DNA of 41,505 nt from JBCBEX01 sp038528235 (GTDB taxonomy: Bacteria > Bacteroidota > Rhodothermia > Rhodothermales > Rubricoccaceae): the NCBI GenBank assembly GCA_038528235.1, contig JBCBEX010000033.1, forward strand, positions 1-41,505. The letters run 5' to 3'. How positions within the stretch are numbered: position 1 is the stretch's first letter; each line of letters starts with the position of its first letter. The notes under the pieces were generated by a model. It worked only from the letters and a program-made list of their open reading frames with translations, was not told the origin of the DNA and made no database searches. Position numbers and translations under genes: made by a program. Of this stretch, positions 15,534-24,875 are shown in pieces.

Positions 15534-16676
15534 ATGGCTACCACGCTCACGGCTACCGCCGCCGCTCGTCCCGACACAGACGCGACCGACTTCCTACCGA
15601 TCAACGGGACGGACTACGTCGAGTTCTTCGTCGGCAACGCGAAGCAAGCGATGCACTACTACGCCTCCGCGTTCGGCTTCGAGGTCATAGGCTACCGCGG
15701 TCCCGAGACCGGCGTCCGCGACCGGGCTAGCTACCTCCTCAAGCAGGACAAAATCCGCTTCGTCCTCACCGCCCCGCTCGGTCCCGACGGCTTCGTCGCC
15801 GACCACGTGCATCGCCATGGCGACGGCGTGCGCGATATCGCGCTGTGGGTGGACGATGCCCGGAGCGCCTTCCACGAAGCCACGTCGCGCGGCGCCATGC
15901 CCGCCCGCGAGCCCGAAGTGCTCACGGACGAACACGGCGAGGTCGTCGTGGCCGCCATCAAGACCTACGGCGACACCATCCACACCTTCGTGGAGCGCTC
16001 GAACTATCACGGCCTTTTCCTCCCCGGCTTTGAGCCCGTCGAGAACCCATTCTGGAAGCCTGCCCCGGTCGGCCTGAAGTATGTGGACCACTGCGTGGGC
16101 AACGTCCACCTCGGCGACATGAACACGTTCGTGGACTACTATGCCACAACGATGGGCTTCCGCAACATCATCGCCTTCACCGACCAGGACATCTCGACGG
16201 AATACTCGTCGCTGATGTCGAAGGTGATGTCGAACGGCAACGAGCGCATCAAATTCCCGATCAACGAGCCCGCCGTCGGCAAGCGCAAGAGCCAGATCGA
16301 CGAGTACCTCGAATTCTACCACGGAGCCGGCGTCCAGCACGTCGCGATGGCGACCGACGACATCCTGCACACCGTCACCGAACTACGCCGCCGCGGCGTC
16401 GACTTCCTGACCGTCCCCACGACCTACTACGAGACGCTCCAGGACCGCGTCGGTACCATCGACGAGCCCGTGGACGAACTCGCCAAGCTGGGCATCCTCG
16501 TGGACCGCGACCCAGACGGCTACCTCTTGCAGATCTTTACCAAGCCCGTCCAGGACCGCCCGACGGTATTCTACGAGATCATCCAGCGCCGCGGCGCGCG
16601 CACCTTCGGCGAGGGCAACTTCAAGGCGCTCTTCGAAGCCATCGAGCGCGAACAAGAACGACGGGGCAACCTGTAG
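15534..16676 (+). CDS. hpd: 4-hydroxyphenylpyruvate dioxygenase
   Basis: A 380-residue two-domain vicinal-oxygen-chelate enzyme that converts 4-hydroxyphenylpyruvate to homogentisate in tyrosine breakdown. The Fe(II) triad expected for the family is visible: His186 (VDHCVGNV), His269 (GVQHVAMATDD) and Glu348 (RPTVFYEIIQR). The C-terminal helix region GEGNFKALFEAIEREQERRG is also typical. The ATG at 15534 is chosen because homology starts near residue 20; the frame is open upstream to 15231, where it overlaps the divergent phosphorylase gene. hmgA follows after 85 bp on the same strand, so the two consecutive steps of the pathway are likely co-transcribed. The 180-bp divergent gap upstream should hold the promoter; no firm box is visible. 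Confidence 0.97.
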   Translation: MATTLTATAAARPDTDATDFLPINGTDYVEFFVGNAKQAMHYYASAFGFEVIGYRGPETGVRDRASYLLKQDKIRFVLTAPLGPDGFVADHVHRHGDGVRDIALWVDDARSAFHEATSRGAMPAREPEVLTDEHGEVVVAAIKTYGDTIHTFVERSNYHGLFLPGFEPVENPFWKPAPVGLKYVDHCVGNVHLGDMNTFVDYYATTMGFRNIIAFTDQDISTEYSSLMSKVMSNGNERIKFPINEPAVGKRKSQIDEYLEFYHGAGVQHVAMATDDILHTVTELRRRGVDFLTVPTTYYETLQDRVGTIDEPVDELAKLGILVDRDPDGYLLQIFTKPVQDRPTVFYEIIQRRGARTFGEGNFKALFEAIEREQERRGNL

Positions 16677-16753
16677 TGTGAACGTTTGGAAGTATGAACG
16701 TGTGGACGTGAGCGTCCGTACTTCCACACCTTCGCACGTCCACACTTTCACAC
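16676..16753. repeat. Long imperfect hairpin filling the hpd-hmgA intergenic gap
   Basis: The left arm 16676-16711 and right arm 16718-16753 are near-reverse-complements: about 28 of 36 positions match, around a 6-nt loop. Both arms repeat words such as GTGTGAA, GTGTGGA and GAAGTA with a period of about 7-9 nt. The element starts at the last base of the hpd stop codon and ends 8 bp before the hmgA ATG, so the intergenic mRNA would be almost entirely one stem. It may tune hmgA expression or mRNA stability. It has the same build as the element at 155-237, although the words differ. Confidence 0.7.
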
Positions 16754-16761
16754 CTGACCAC

Positions 16762-18021
16762 ATGGCTTTCTACGTTCGCCTCGGCGCGGTCCCGCAGAAG
16801 CGGCACACGCAGTTTCGGCGGCCCGACGGCGCGCTCTACACCGAAGAGGTGATCGGCGCCGAAGGCTTCTCTGGCATCCAATCGATCGCCTACCACCTGC
16901 ATCCACCCACGCTCGTTGACCGCGTCTTGGAGCCGGAGCCCTACGGCGTGGAGTATGTCGAGCAGGACTTCCTGCGACACCGCCACTTCAAGGGCGCTGA
17001 CGTGCAACCAGGCGGCGGCTGGCTCACGGGCCGCCGCTACATCATGGGCAACGCCGACGTCGACCTCGCGCTCTGCCTGCCGACCGAGTCGATGGGCGAG
17101 GCCGAGTTCTACAAGAACGCCTCGTGCGACGAACTCGTCTACGTCCACGACGGCGAGGGCCGCGTCGAGACGGTTCTGGGCACCGTGGAATTCCGCCAGG
17201 GCGACTACGTGCACATCCCGCGCACGCTCACGCACCGGTGGGTCTTCACCGGCGAGGTCCAGCCACGCCTGCTCGTCATTGAGGCGCCCACGCAGTTCCG
17301 TCCGCCCAAGCGCTACCGCAACAACTTCGGGCAGCTCCTGGAGCACAGCCCCTACTGCGAGCGCGACTACCGCCCCCCCACCGAACTCAACACCATCGAC
17401 CAGGAGGGCGAGTTCGTCGTCAAGATCAAGAAACATGGGCGGCTGCACCCGTTCGTCTACCGCTACCATCCGTTCGACGTGGTAGGCTGGGACGGCTACA
17501 TGTACCCCTACGCGATCTCGATCCACGACTTCGAGCCGATCACGGGGCGCGTGCACCAGCCGCCGCCCGTCCACCAGATGTTCGAGGCGCACAATTTCGT
17601 CGTGTGCTCCTTCGTGCCGCGCCTCTTCGACTACCACCCGCTGTCGATCCCGGCGCCCTACAACCACTCCAACATCGACTCGGACGAGGTGCTCTTCTAT
17701 GCCGAGGGCGACTTCATGAGCCGCAAGGGCATCGAGCGGGGCAGCTTCACGCTCCACCCCGGCGGCATCCCGCACGGGCCGCACCCAGGCACGACGGAAG
17801 CGTCGATAGGCAAGACTGTGACGCATGAGTTAGCGGTGATGGTCGACACGTTTCGCCCGCTCAACCTCACGAGGACGGCGCTTCAGATCGAGGAGGACGA
17901 CTACCAGCTCTCCTGGCAGCCCGAGCGTCACGACCACCCACTTCCCGACGCCGCACCGATCCCCCCCGACACCGCCGTGTCCGGCGACGGCGCTTTGCAG
18001 GAGGCCAAGCCTGCCTCATAG
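16762..18021 (+). CDS. hmgA: Homogentisate 1,2-dioxygenase
   Basis: A 419-residue cupin-fold Fe(II) dioxygenase, opening the ring of homogentisate to maleylacetoacetate, the step after Hpd. Conserved regions include GFSGIQSIAYHLHPPT (35-50), CDELVYVHDGEG (122-133), and the cluster PAPYNHSNIDSDEVLFYAEGD with likely iron ligands His302 and Glu309. HPGGIPHGPHPG (332-343) supplies the remaining His. The protein is of the shorter bacterial HGD type. The ATG at 16762 is 8 bp after a long hairpin; an earlier in-frame start at 16678 would translate through the repeat and is rejected. A perfect 11-bp hairpin follows the stop. The maleylacetoacetate isomerase and fumarylacetoacetase genes are not in this window. 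Confidence 0.95.
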   Translation: MAFYVRLGAVPQKRHTQFRRPDGALYTEEVIGAEGFSGIQSIAYHLHPPTLVDRVLEPEPYGVEYVEQDFLRHRHFKGADVQPGGGWLTGRRYIMGNADVDLALCLPTESMGEAEFYKNASCDELVYVHDGEGRVETVLGTVEFRQGDYVHIPRTLTHRWVFTGEVQPRLLVIEAPTQFRPPKRYRNNFGQLLEHSPYCERDYRPPTELNTIDQEGEFVVKIKKHGRLHPFVYRYHPFDVVGWDGYMYPYAISIHDFEPITGRVHQPPPVHQMFEAHNFVVCSFVPRLFDYHPLSIPAPYNHSNIDSDEVLFYAEGDFMSRKGIERGSFTLHPGGIPHGPHPGTTEASIGKTVTHELAVMVDTFRPLNLTRTALQIEEDDYQLSWQPERHDHPLPDAAPIPPDTAVSGDGALQEAKPAS

Positions 18022-18044
18022 GCGAGACGTTCTCAGACGCAGCG

Positions 18045-18077
18045 AGGGCGGCACCGCAGTTGGGTGCCGCCCTCTTA
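18045..18077 (+). terminator. Intrinsic terminator of hpd-hmgA
   Basis: A perfect 11-bp stem pairs AGGGCGGCACC (18045-18055) with 18063-18073 around a 7-nt loop and is followed by CTT. It lies 24 bp after the hmgA stop and before the convergent large gene's stop. The short T-run suggests moderate strength; the stem may serve both strands. Confidence 0.72.
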
Positions 18078-18108
18078 ACTGTCGGCCTTATCGGCTCAGA
18101 AGCGAGCG

Positions 18109-21100
18109 CTATTCCCGTTCGTGCGCGCCGATGTCGTAGCCGCCCCCCTGCGGCCGGGCGGTACCGTCGAAGTCGACAGCCGGGACCGCGTCGTACTGCG
18201 CAGGCGTGGCGCCAGCATTGAGGGCAGGGCTTCCAGCGCCGAGTTCGAGCAGGGCACCCGTGAGCCGCGGATCGCTGCCTACGATGTTGTTGGTGCCGGT
18301 CGAGGATGAGCCCCGCTCGAACACCGCGCTGAAGTTGAAGAACACGTTGTAGTCCACGTCGAGCTCGCCCTCGTCGAGAAAGTCGATCGCGTTGGCCTCC
18401 CCCTCGCCGACGAACACGTTGTTCGCCACCGACAGCAAGTAGGGCCCAGGCTGCCCATTGGCCTGGAGTGTGATGAGCGAGCTCGTGTTGCGGGCGCGAT
18501 CGTCTGGGGCCACGCGCACCGTGTTGTTCACGAAATCGAAGGGCTCGGTCCAGAGGGCGAGGTTGGTAAAGAAGAACCCCTCGAAGTGGGAGGCACCGTC
18601 GAACACGTTGTTGCGGACCACGAGCGAGCCCGACCCGTCGGTGCGAGCTGGGCTTGCCAGCAACGCCCGCTCCCCGCGTTCGGCCGTAGTTCGCACGAGG
18701 TTTTGCTCGAAGAGTAGCGAAGACGGCGCGTTTCCGACCCGCAAGCTGACCCCTTCGGCAGTGGTCGCAAACGTGTTGCCGCGAATCACGCTTGGGCCGT
18801 CGTCCCCAGAGGTCACGGGCTGGATGTCGACGTTGGCTACCGTGTTGCCGGAGAACGGCGTGCTCACATCAAACTCGTTGTCGAGCACGGTCGCACTACC
18901 CCCGCGGACCGTCAGGCCGACGGGGTTCGACGGCGACCGCACAACGTTGCCGGTTGCCTCGATGCGGTCGCCCCGCAGCGTGAGGCTGCCCACGAGATCG
19001 TTGTTTCGCACGAGGACATCGTCTGCCTGAATCGAAAGGCTCTCCCGCGCATCCTCGACGCGGCTGTCTTCGACGGTCGAGCCGTCGCCGCCGAGGAAGA
19101 TGCCTTGGCCCGTCACCTCCGTGATGTCTTCGCTCAGCCGCGCAGTGACGCGGCGCAGCACCGTCCTGGGGATGGTGCTCGTGAACGGCGTTCGGCTGCT
19201 GAACTGTGACTCGATCGTGAGGTTTTCGACGGTAGCCCCTTCAAAGCCGGACGAGGGAACGAAGGCACTGAACAGGTTGATGACGTTGTTCCGAGTCGTG
19301 AGCACTACCTCGTCCTGGTCGGCACCGCTGAGGGTGACGTCTGGCGCGAAGAAGCGATAGCCGAGCACCGTATCGTACGTGCCGGCGCAGGCCGTGATCG
19401 TAGCCCCCGTTGGGGTGGCGAGCAGGGCTGCGTCAAGCGACCGGCCCGTGGCGTTGGCACAGTCGGCCCCGTCGTCGTCCACGACGTAGGTAGCCAACGC
19501 GTCTGCACGGTCGACCTTTAGTCGATAGGAGCCAGGCTGCCGGTCTACCGGCGCCCCCGACGTCGCATTGTTGACAACGAACAGGAGTGCGGACCGGGCC
19601 GTCTCGCTTCGCACGCCGAGTGCCTGGACGAGACCAATGTCATCGTTGCGTTCACGAATGTTCGGGCCGATCGGGACCGTCGGGTTCGCCACATCGGCGT
19701 CGGTGCCCTCGAACAGGAAGAGGTTGTAGAACGACCCAAGCGGCGTATCCCCCTCGGCCGTCGCCTCCACAACCAGACCGCCCTCAGGCACGTTTACGGC
19801 AAAGACGCCGACGTCGCTCGGCAGGTCGAGGTCGGCATCGAGTGTCGCCGTTCCCAGGGCGTCGAAGGCGAGCCGCGTTGGCGTGGGCAGTTGGGAGACG
19901 GCCAGGCGATAGGTCCCGCCGGCCGTCGGTGAGAAGCTCGCCGCCACGCGCACGTAGGCCTGGCTCCGCTCGCCGAAGCTCACCAGCCCCGAGTTGGCCC
20001 CAGACGTGCTGAACGGGAAGACGGGGCGCTGGTAGATGCCCTCGCTATCGAAGAAGGTGGGGAAGGCGCCGTTGTATTGTCCACCGTCCGAGTCCGTGAG
20101 GAAGGCTCGATAGGTTCCCGGCTCTGCGTCGAAGCGGAGGTATTGGACCTCGTACGCATCGAGCGCGCCCTCTGTGAGCGCGCCCACGCCCAGGGTCGCC
20201 ACGGGCTGAAGTGACAGGCGGACATCGCCGGTCTCCCGCTCGCTAATGAGGAACACCGAGTAGGTCCCCGTCTCGGGGAAGCGCAGCAGTCGATCCTGCT
20301 GCGATCCTGTGGCCGAAGGTGTGAGCGCGAACTCGCCCTCCGTAAGCAGCTGTGCGCTCGGCGTGCGCACCACGAAGCGACCAGTGGCGCGGCCCGACAC
20401 GCGCGGAACGAAGATGCTCGCTTCATCGCCGGCCTCGGCTTCGAAGGTGTAGCCGAATGCTTCGCCTTCCGTCCCGATGGTGACGGGCTGGCTGATCGGG
20501 AGCGCGCCAAGGTCCGTGCCCGCCAGCGTAGAGGCGGTCACGGTGAACTCGCCAATGCCGTCCGGGGCCACGAGGAGCTTGTACGAGCCCGTCTTGGGGA
20601 GCCGAGTGAAGCTGGGCTCGGTGGTCGAGCCGAACTCGAAACCGGCCACAGGTACGTTGTCTGGGTCGCGTAGCACGGCGTTGCCACCCACCCCACTCGT
20701 CCGCGTGGCGTTGAGGAACACCGAGGTGCCTTCAGTGCCGTCGAACGTGTAGACGGTGATCTCGCCTCCGCTTTCGGCAGAGGCGCCGGTCTCGGTGAAC
20801 GGGAGCGTGACCGGGACGGGCGTGCTCGTCGGCTGGGCAGGCAGCAGGTCGATTTCGAAGCCATCGCCGGTGCTCGTGACGGAGATCGAGCCGACGAGGA
20901 GGTCGCCGTTTTCGCCGAGGGCGGTGGAGGCGAGCACGACCTCCTCATCGGTGGGGAGCAACAATTCGGTGCCTCCTGGGGGAATGAAGGTGCGGACCTC
21001 GAATACGGGGCCGTCCTGGGCCGTGCGCGCGGCTCCACTGCGGCGGCCCCCTTTCGTCCAGCACCCTACAGGGACTCGCACGCATTGGCCGGTTGTGCAC

Positions 21101-22902
21101 TGGAGCTCCCAGCACAGCCCGGTCTCGGGGTTCTCGTCCAGGAAATCGTCGCAGTTCCACCACGAGAAGTGTGTCACTTCGGCGCGCAGCGCGAGGCCCG
21201 TCGGACTAGCGCTGCTCTCCACCACCGTGCCGAGGCCCTCTTGCACCCACAGCCCGGTCTCCTCGTCAACGCTCCAGAGCGCGATCTGCTCGCCCTCCTC
21301 GGTACCTCCGGTGTAAATCGGAATCTCGACCGTGGCGCTCTTGCCAGGGGCAAGCTGTAGCTCTTGGCCGTTTTGTTCGAAGACGTATTCGACCGTGCCG
21401 TAGCTCGCGATGAGGCCGCGCTCGCCGTCCGGTTGAACCCCAGCAAACTGGCCAGGGAAGCCGGCCCGCTCGTTGTCGTCGGCCACGTCCACCGGGGTGA
21501 CGAAGACCTCGATGTCGCCGGACACGGTGTTGCCCGCGCCGTCGACGAGCCCTTCGACCGGTAATGAGACCATAGCCCCATCGGAGGCCATCATCGTCCC
21601 GCCGAGCTCAGCGCTCGCCATCGAGCGGCCCGAGGCACGTCGGAAGAGGGTCGCCTCCACCAGACCAGTCGTTGTGCCGGCGGGGAGCGCCACTGGTAGC
21701 GTCTGCGCGGCGAAGCCGTCGGCGCGGACCCGCACGGAGCGCGGTACGCCCACGTCGAATGCGCCAAAAGCGGCCTCGCCGAGCGCGTTGGTCTGCGCTC
21801 GCAGGACCGTCCCCACCACCTCAACCGTGGCCCCTTCAACCTCGTCGCCGTTCGTATCGACGACCCGGACCACCGTGGGCACCTGCGCCACCGGCGTCGG
21901 AAGCGCGCCTACGGTCACGGACTGGGTGGTGCTGGACGTAGCGCCGAAGCGCGACGCCACGGTGAGCGTGACCGAGACAGATCCGCCGACGGCAAAGGTC
22001 TGGCTGACCTGCGCGCCGCCGCCCCGTCGCGTGCCGGTTGCCGTCTCGAACGTCCAGGAGTAGGTCAGCGGGCCCTCGCCTGCAGAGCCGCGACCGTCGA
22101 ACGAGACCACCTCGCCCGCTTGCGGGCCCGCCGACACGGTGAAGGAGGCCGTCGGTGCATCGGCCGATGCTAGTGAGATCGCGAGTCCGGTCGTCTGCCC
22201 GTTGAGGTCGAGCGACTGCTGCGCGGAGACGAAGCCAGCCCGTCGGACCTCCAACGTAACGACACTGCCCACGGCCTGGCTGAACGCCCGCAGCGCTGCC
22301 CGCGATGCCGCTGACACTTCCTCTTCAGAGGCCGCCGCTGCCGCCGGGGAGCCATCGGCGGCGAGTGTTGTGACCTGTTCCATCGTCACATCGAGACGCC
22401 CGCCTACTGCGAGCACGAACCGCTGAGGCGCTGTGACCTGGCCGTCGTCAAGGCGCAGGCGCACGAAGTAGAGCCCTGCCGCAAGCGTCCCGCTCACACG
22501 CCGACCTAGCACATCAAAGACTTCCGGTTGAGGCTCCGCGCCCTGATTCAGGGGCAGCGTGTAGCGAAGCGTCAGCGCCTGCGTCGCGGCGAACGGGTTC
22601 GGGTAGATCGGCAGCACCGAGAATTTGGTAGGGACCGCGACGGCCTCATCCTCGCCATCAACCACGATGTCCGGGTCTGCACTGAATTCCCCCGCGTCGT
22701 CCGTGAAGATGCGGTCGGCGAGCACCTCGCCGGAGTTCGCGTCGAGGATGCGCACTTCAGCGCGGGCGACCGGCTGATTCCCTGACGTGGTGACGGTACC
22801 GCTGATTGGAATCGGCGCCGCGGATTGCGCGCGTAGGTGCGGAGCGAGGGCCAGCAGGCTCGCCACGAGAGAGAGGCAATACAGGGTACGTCGTGCACGC
22901 AT
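18109..22902 (-). CDS. Large secreted multidomain protein: internal T9SS-CTD-like module, PKD, FAM171-like, PPC-like and beta-helix domains
   Basis: The product is 1597 residues. A signal peptide (residues 1-25, LRAQ|S region) is followed by a carboxypeptidase-regulatory-like domain. A module at about 97-165 looks like a T9SS type-A sorting domain (IYPNPF, FDVLGRRV, AAGLYFVRL). A PKD domain (about 250-332) and a second regulatory-like domain (about 340-425) come next. An extracellular FAM171-like region ends in VTHFSWWNCDD, then there is a short Cys-rich segment and about three PPC-like beta-sandwiches (about 700-1100). A right-handed parallel beta-helix occupies about 1137-1597 and ends in a choice-of-anchor-Q type tail (DFDGTARPQGGGYDIGAHE). 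The ATG at 22902 gives the signal peptide; the frame is open to 23031. Domain names are from motif recognition, not search. A cell-surface adhesive or polysaccharide-binding role is inferred. No catalytic residues are evident. The CTD-like unit is near the N-terminus, not the C-terminus. Confidence 0.88.
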   Translation of the reverse strand: MRARRTLYCLSLVASLLALAPHLRAQSAAPIPISGTVTTSGNQPVARAEVRILDANSGEVLADRIFTDDAGEFSADPDIVVDGEDEAVAVPTKFSVLPIYPNPFAATQALTLRYTLPLNQGAEPQPEVFDVLGRRVSGTLAAGLYFVRLRLDDGQVTAPQRFVLAVGGRLDVTMEQVTTLAADGSPAAAAASEEEVSAASRAALRAFSQAVGSVVTLEVRRAGFVSAQQSLDLNGQTTGLAISLASADAPTASFTVSAGPQAGEVVSFDGRGSAGEGPLTYSWTFETATGTRRGGGAQVSQTFAVGGSVSVTLTVASRFGATSSTTQSVTVGALPTPVAQVPTVVRVVDTNGDEVEGATVEVVGTVLRAQTNALGEAAFGAFDVGVPRSVRVRADGFAAQTLPVALPAGTTTGLVEATLFRRASGRSMASAELGGTMMASDGAMVSLPVEGLVDGAGNTVSGDIEVFVTPVDVADDNERAGFPGQFAGVQPDGERGLIASYGTVEYVFEQNGQELQLAPGKSATVEIPIYTGGTEEGEQIALWSVDEETGLWVQEGLGTVVESSASPTGLALRAEVTHFSWWNCDDFLDENPETGLCWELQCTTGQCVRVPVGCWTKGGRRSGAARTAQDGPVFEVRTFIPPGGTELLLPTDEEVVLASTALGENGDLLVGSISVTSTGDGFEIDLLPAQPTSTPVPVTLPFTETGASAESGGEITVYTFDGTEGTSVFLNATRTSGVGGNAVLRDPDNVPVAGFEFGSTTEPSFTRLPKTGSYKLLVAPDGIGEFTVTASTLAGTDLGALPISQPVTIGTEGEAFGYTFEAEAGDEASIFVPRVSGRATGRFVVRTPSAQLLTEGEFALTPSATGSQQDRLLRFPETGTYSVFLISERETGDVRLSLQPVATLGVGALTEGALDAYEVQYLRFDAEPGTYRAFLTDSDGGQYNGAFPTFFDSEGIYQRPVFPFSTSGANSGLVSFGERSQAYVRVAASFSPTAGGTYRLAVSQLPTPTRLAFDALGTATLDADLDLPSDVGVFAVNVPEGGLVVEATAEGDTPLGSFYNLFLFEGTDADVANPTVPIGPNIRERNDDIGLVQALGVRSETARSALLFVVNNATSGAPVDRQPGSYRLKVDRADALATYVVDDDGADCANATGRSLDAALLATPTGATITACAGTYDTVLGYRFFAPDVTLSGADQDEVVLTTRNNVINLFSAFVPSSGFEGATVENLTIESQFSSRTPFTSTIPRTVLRRVTARLSEDITEVTGQGIFLGGDGSTVEDSRVEDARESLSIQADDVLVRNNDLVGSLTLRGDRIEATGNVVRSPSNPVGLTVRGGSATVLDNEFDVSTPFSGNTVANVDIQPVTSGDDGPSVIRGNTFATTAEGVSLRVGNAPSSLLFEQNLVRTTAERGERALLASPARTDGSGSLVVRNNVFDGASHFEGFFFTNLALWTEPFDFVNNTVRVAPDDRARNTSSLITLQANGQPGPYLLSVANNVFVGEGEANAIDFLDEGELDVDYNVFFNFSAVFERGSSSTGTNNIVGSDPRLTGALLELGAGSPALNAGATPAQYDAVPAVDFDGTARPQGGGYDIGAHERE

Positions 22903-23136
22903 GGATCGACCGGGTGTGCTGGAGGGAGATGCCGCTAGAAGGCGACGCTGATACTCTATGTACGCACTCTGCGGGGTGCCTGGGTCATCGCTGGCAAGTT
23001 TGGAACCGCTTTCGGATAGGTACAGCCCCAACGCTGCGGTCTGTCTGGCAGCGCGGTTCTGGTCCGAATTGGCACGGTGTCGTATTCTTGCCGCTCCCCC
23101 GGACTACCCGCTTCGTTCGCCTAGCGCCACCCATCG

Positions 23137-23748
23137 GTGGTTCTGCCCGTGTCCGCCGTCCCCACCGTCGCCATCGTCGTCGCTGGTCCCGACCACCTCG
23201 CCTACGCCGAAGAGATCTGCACCGTCATCGAGGAGGCGGCCAAGGCGCGACGTACAGGAATCGCCAAGCGGGATCCGGCCTACGTGCGCAAGAAGATGGA
23301 GGACCGCCGGGCCGTAATTGCACTCGCCCAGATGGAGGGACACGACCGCCCGGTCTTCGCTGGATTCTGCTATATCGAGGCCTGGACCCACGGGAAATAC
23401 GTCGCCAACTCGGGGCTCATCGTGCACCCGCGCTTCCGCAAGCTCGGCCTCGCCCGCCGCATCAAGCGCGCCATCTTCAACCTCTCCCGTGAGCGCTTTC
23501 CCGACGCCAAAATCTTCGGGATCACGACCTCGCTCGCGGTGATGAAGATCAACGCCGACCTCGGCTACCGGCCCGTCACGTTCAGCGAGCTCACGCAGGA
23601 CGAGGTGTTCTGGAAAGGCTGCAAGAGCTGTCCCAACTTCGACATCCTCACGCGCACGCAGCGCTCGATGTGCCTCTGCACGGGCATGCTCTTCGACCCG
23701 AACGATCTCGACATTCTGGATCCGGACGAGGACGGCGAGACGGGATAG
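23137..23748 (+). CDS. GNAT N-acetyltransferase of the Bacteroidota arginine-cluster type, with four C-terminal Cys
   Basis: A 203-residue GNAT-fold acyltransferase. The acetyl-CoA loop is HPRFRKLGLARRIKRA (97-112), with Arg101, Gly104 and Ala106 at the RxxGxA positions. It is followed by DAKIFGITTSLAVMKINADLGY (123-144). The C-terminus has Cys162, Cys165 (GCKSC) and Cys179, Cys181 (MCLCTG), a possible metal site. From memory, close relatives precede arginine-biosynthesis genes such as argG in Bacteroidota, suggesting an amino-acid acylation step. Here the gene sits 4 bp upstream of proB and shares an operon with proBA, linking it to glutamate-derived biosynthesis. The start is GTG; GTG at 23149, four codons later, is equally possible. 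The acyl donor and acceptor are not determined by sequence. Confidence 0.88.
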   Translation: MVLPVSAVPTVAIVVAGPDHLAYAEEICTVIEEAAKARRTGIAKRDPAYVRKKMEDRRAVIALAQMEGHDRPVFAGFCYIEAWTHGKYVANSGLIVHPRFRKLGLARRIKRAIFNLSRERFPDAKIFGITTSLAVMKINADLGYRPVTFSELTQDEVFWKGCKSCPNFDILTRTQRSMCLCTGMLFDPNDLDILDPDEDGETG

Positions 23749-23752
23749 CGCC

Positions 23753-24856
23753 ATGCGGATCGTCGTCAAACTCGGCACGAGCGTTCTGACTGGTGGAACG
23801 CCGCGACTCGACCGGGCGCACCTGGTCGACCTTGTGCGCCAGTGCGCCGCATTGCAAGCCGAGGGCCACGCCGTGCTCATCGTGTCGAGTGGCGCCGTGG
23901 CGGCGGGGCGCGAAGAGCTAGGTTTGGGCGCCGACGAACATCCCGGCGGCGTTGTCGAGAAGCAACTCCTGGCGGCCGTCGGGCAGCCTCACCTCATGCG
24001 GGTGTGGGCGCAGCTCTTCGATCTCTTCGGCCTGCACGTGGGACAGGTGCTGCTCGCGCGCGACGACGTGGAAGACCGCCGCCGGTTTCTCAACGCCCGC
24101 GACACGCTCGACGCCCTGTTTGCACGGCGCATCGTCCCGGTCGTGAATGAAAACGACGCTGTGGCCACGGCCGAGATCAAAGTCGGTGACAACGACAACC
24201 TCTCGGCCTACGCCGCCGTGCTCGCCCGCGCCGACCTCCTGCTGCTGCTCACCGACCAGCCGGGCCTCTTCACGGCCGACCCCCGCACCGACCCGCACGC
24301 CGAACTCATCCCTGAAGTCCGCACCATCGACGCGACGCTGAAGCGGCTGGCAGGCGGCGCTGGCTCCGCACAGGGCACGGGCGGCATGGCAACCAAGCTG
24401 CAAGCCGCCGATGCCGCCCGACGAGCCGGCACGGACGTCGTCATCGCGGCGGGCCGAGCGCCGGACGTGGTGCTCCGCATCGCCCGCGGCGAGGCTGTCG
24501 GGACGCGCTTCCCCGCGCTGGAGACGCCGCTTGCGAGCCGCAAGCGCTGGATCTTCGCGGGCCCTCCCCCGTCAGGCACGCTCGTCGTGAACGCCGGTGC
24601 GGCACGAGCGCTGACCGAGGATGGCGCGTCGCTCCTTCCGGTGGGCGTCGTGGCCGTCGAAGGGACCTTCTGTCGGGGTGATGCCGTGCGTATCGTGCAC
24701 CAAGCGTCCTACGCCGACCTCGGTCGCGGCATCGCCCGCTACGATGCGCACGAACTCCGCCAACTCGCGGGTCAGCAGTCCGCCGCCATCGCCGACCTCC
24801 TCGGCTTCACCCTCGGCGACGAGGCCATCCACCGCGACGACCTCATCTTGGTCTAA
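23753..24856 (+). CDS. proB: Glutamate 5-kinase
   Basis: A 367-residue enzyme phosphorylating L-glutamate to glutamyl-5-phosphate, the first committed step of proline synthesis. The amino-acid-kinase domain shows MRIVVKLGTSVLTGG at the N-terminus, IVSSGAVAAGREELG, VNENDAVATAEIKVGDND in the glutamate/ATP region and GTGGMATKLQAADAARRAG. The C-terminal approx. 90 residues form a PUA domain, as in the long form of the enzyme. The ATG at 23753 is 4 bp after the GNAT stop, suggesting translational coupling. proA follows. The family is normally feedback-inhibited by proline through the kinase domain. Confidence 0.97.
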   Translation: MRIVVKLGTSVLTGGTPRLDRAHLVDLVRQCAALQAEGHAVLIVSSGAVAAGREELGLGADEHPGGVVEKQLLAAVGQPHLMRVWAQLFDLFGLHVGQVLLARDDVEDRRRFLNARDTLDALFARRIVPVVNENDAVATAEIKVGDNDNLSAYAAVLARADLLLLLTDQPGLFTADPRTDPHAELIPEVRTIDATLKRLAGGAGSAQGTGGMATKLQAADAARRAGTDVVIAAGRAPDVVLRIARGEAVGTRFPALETPLASRKRWIFAGPPPSGTLVVNAGAARALTEDGASLLPVGVVAVEGTFCRGDAVRIVHQASYADLGRGIARYDAHELRQLAGQQSAAIADLLGFTLGDEAIHRDDLILV

Positions 24857-24868
24857 ACATCTTGGTGT

Positions 24869-24875
24869 AAAGGAG
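24869..24875 (+). promoter_or_regulatory. Shine-Dalgarno-like AAAGGAG upstream of proA
   Basis: AAAGGAG is an unusually good ribosome-binding sequence for this window, where such sites are rare. It lies 10 nt before an in-frame TTG (24886) but 34 nt before the ATG at 24910. If functional, it supports initiation at the TTG, adding eight residues to ProA. Confidence 0.35.

Noticed and set aside
23062..23085. Sigma-54-like promoter: TGGCAC followed by TTGCC upstream of the GNAT gene
   Set aside because: The spacing is about 12 nt, not the required 5 nt between the GG and GC elements.
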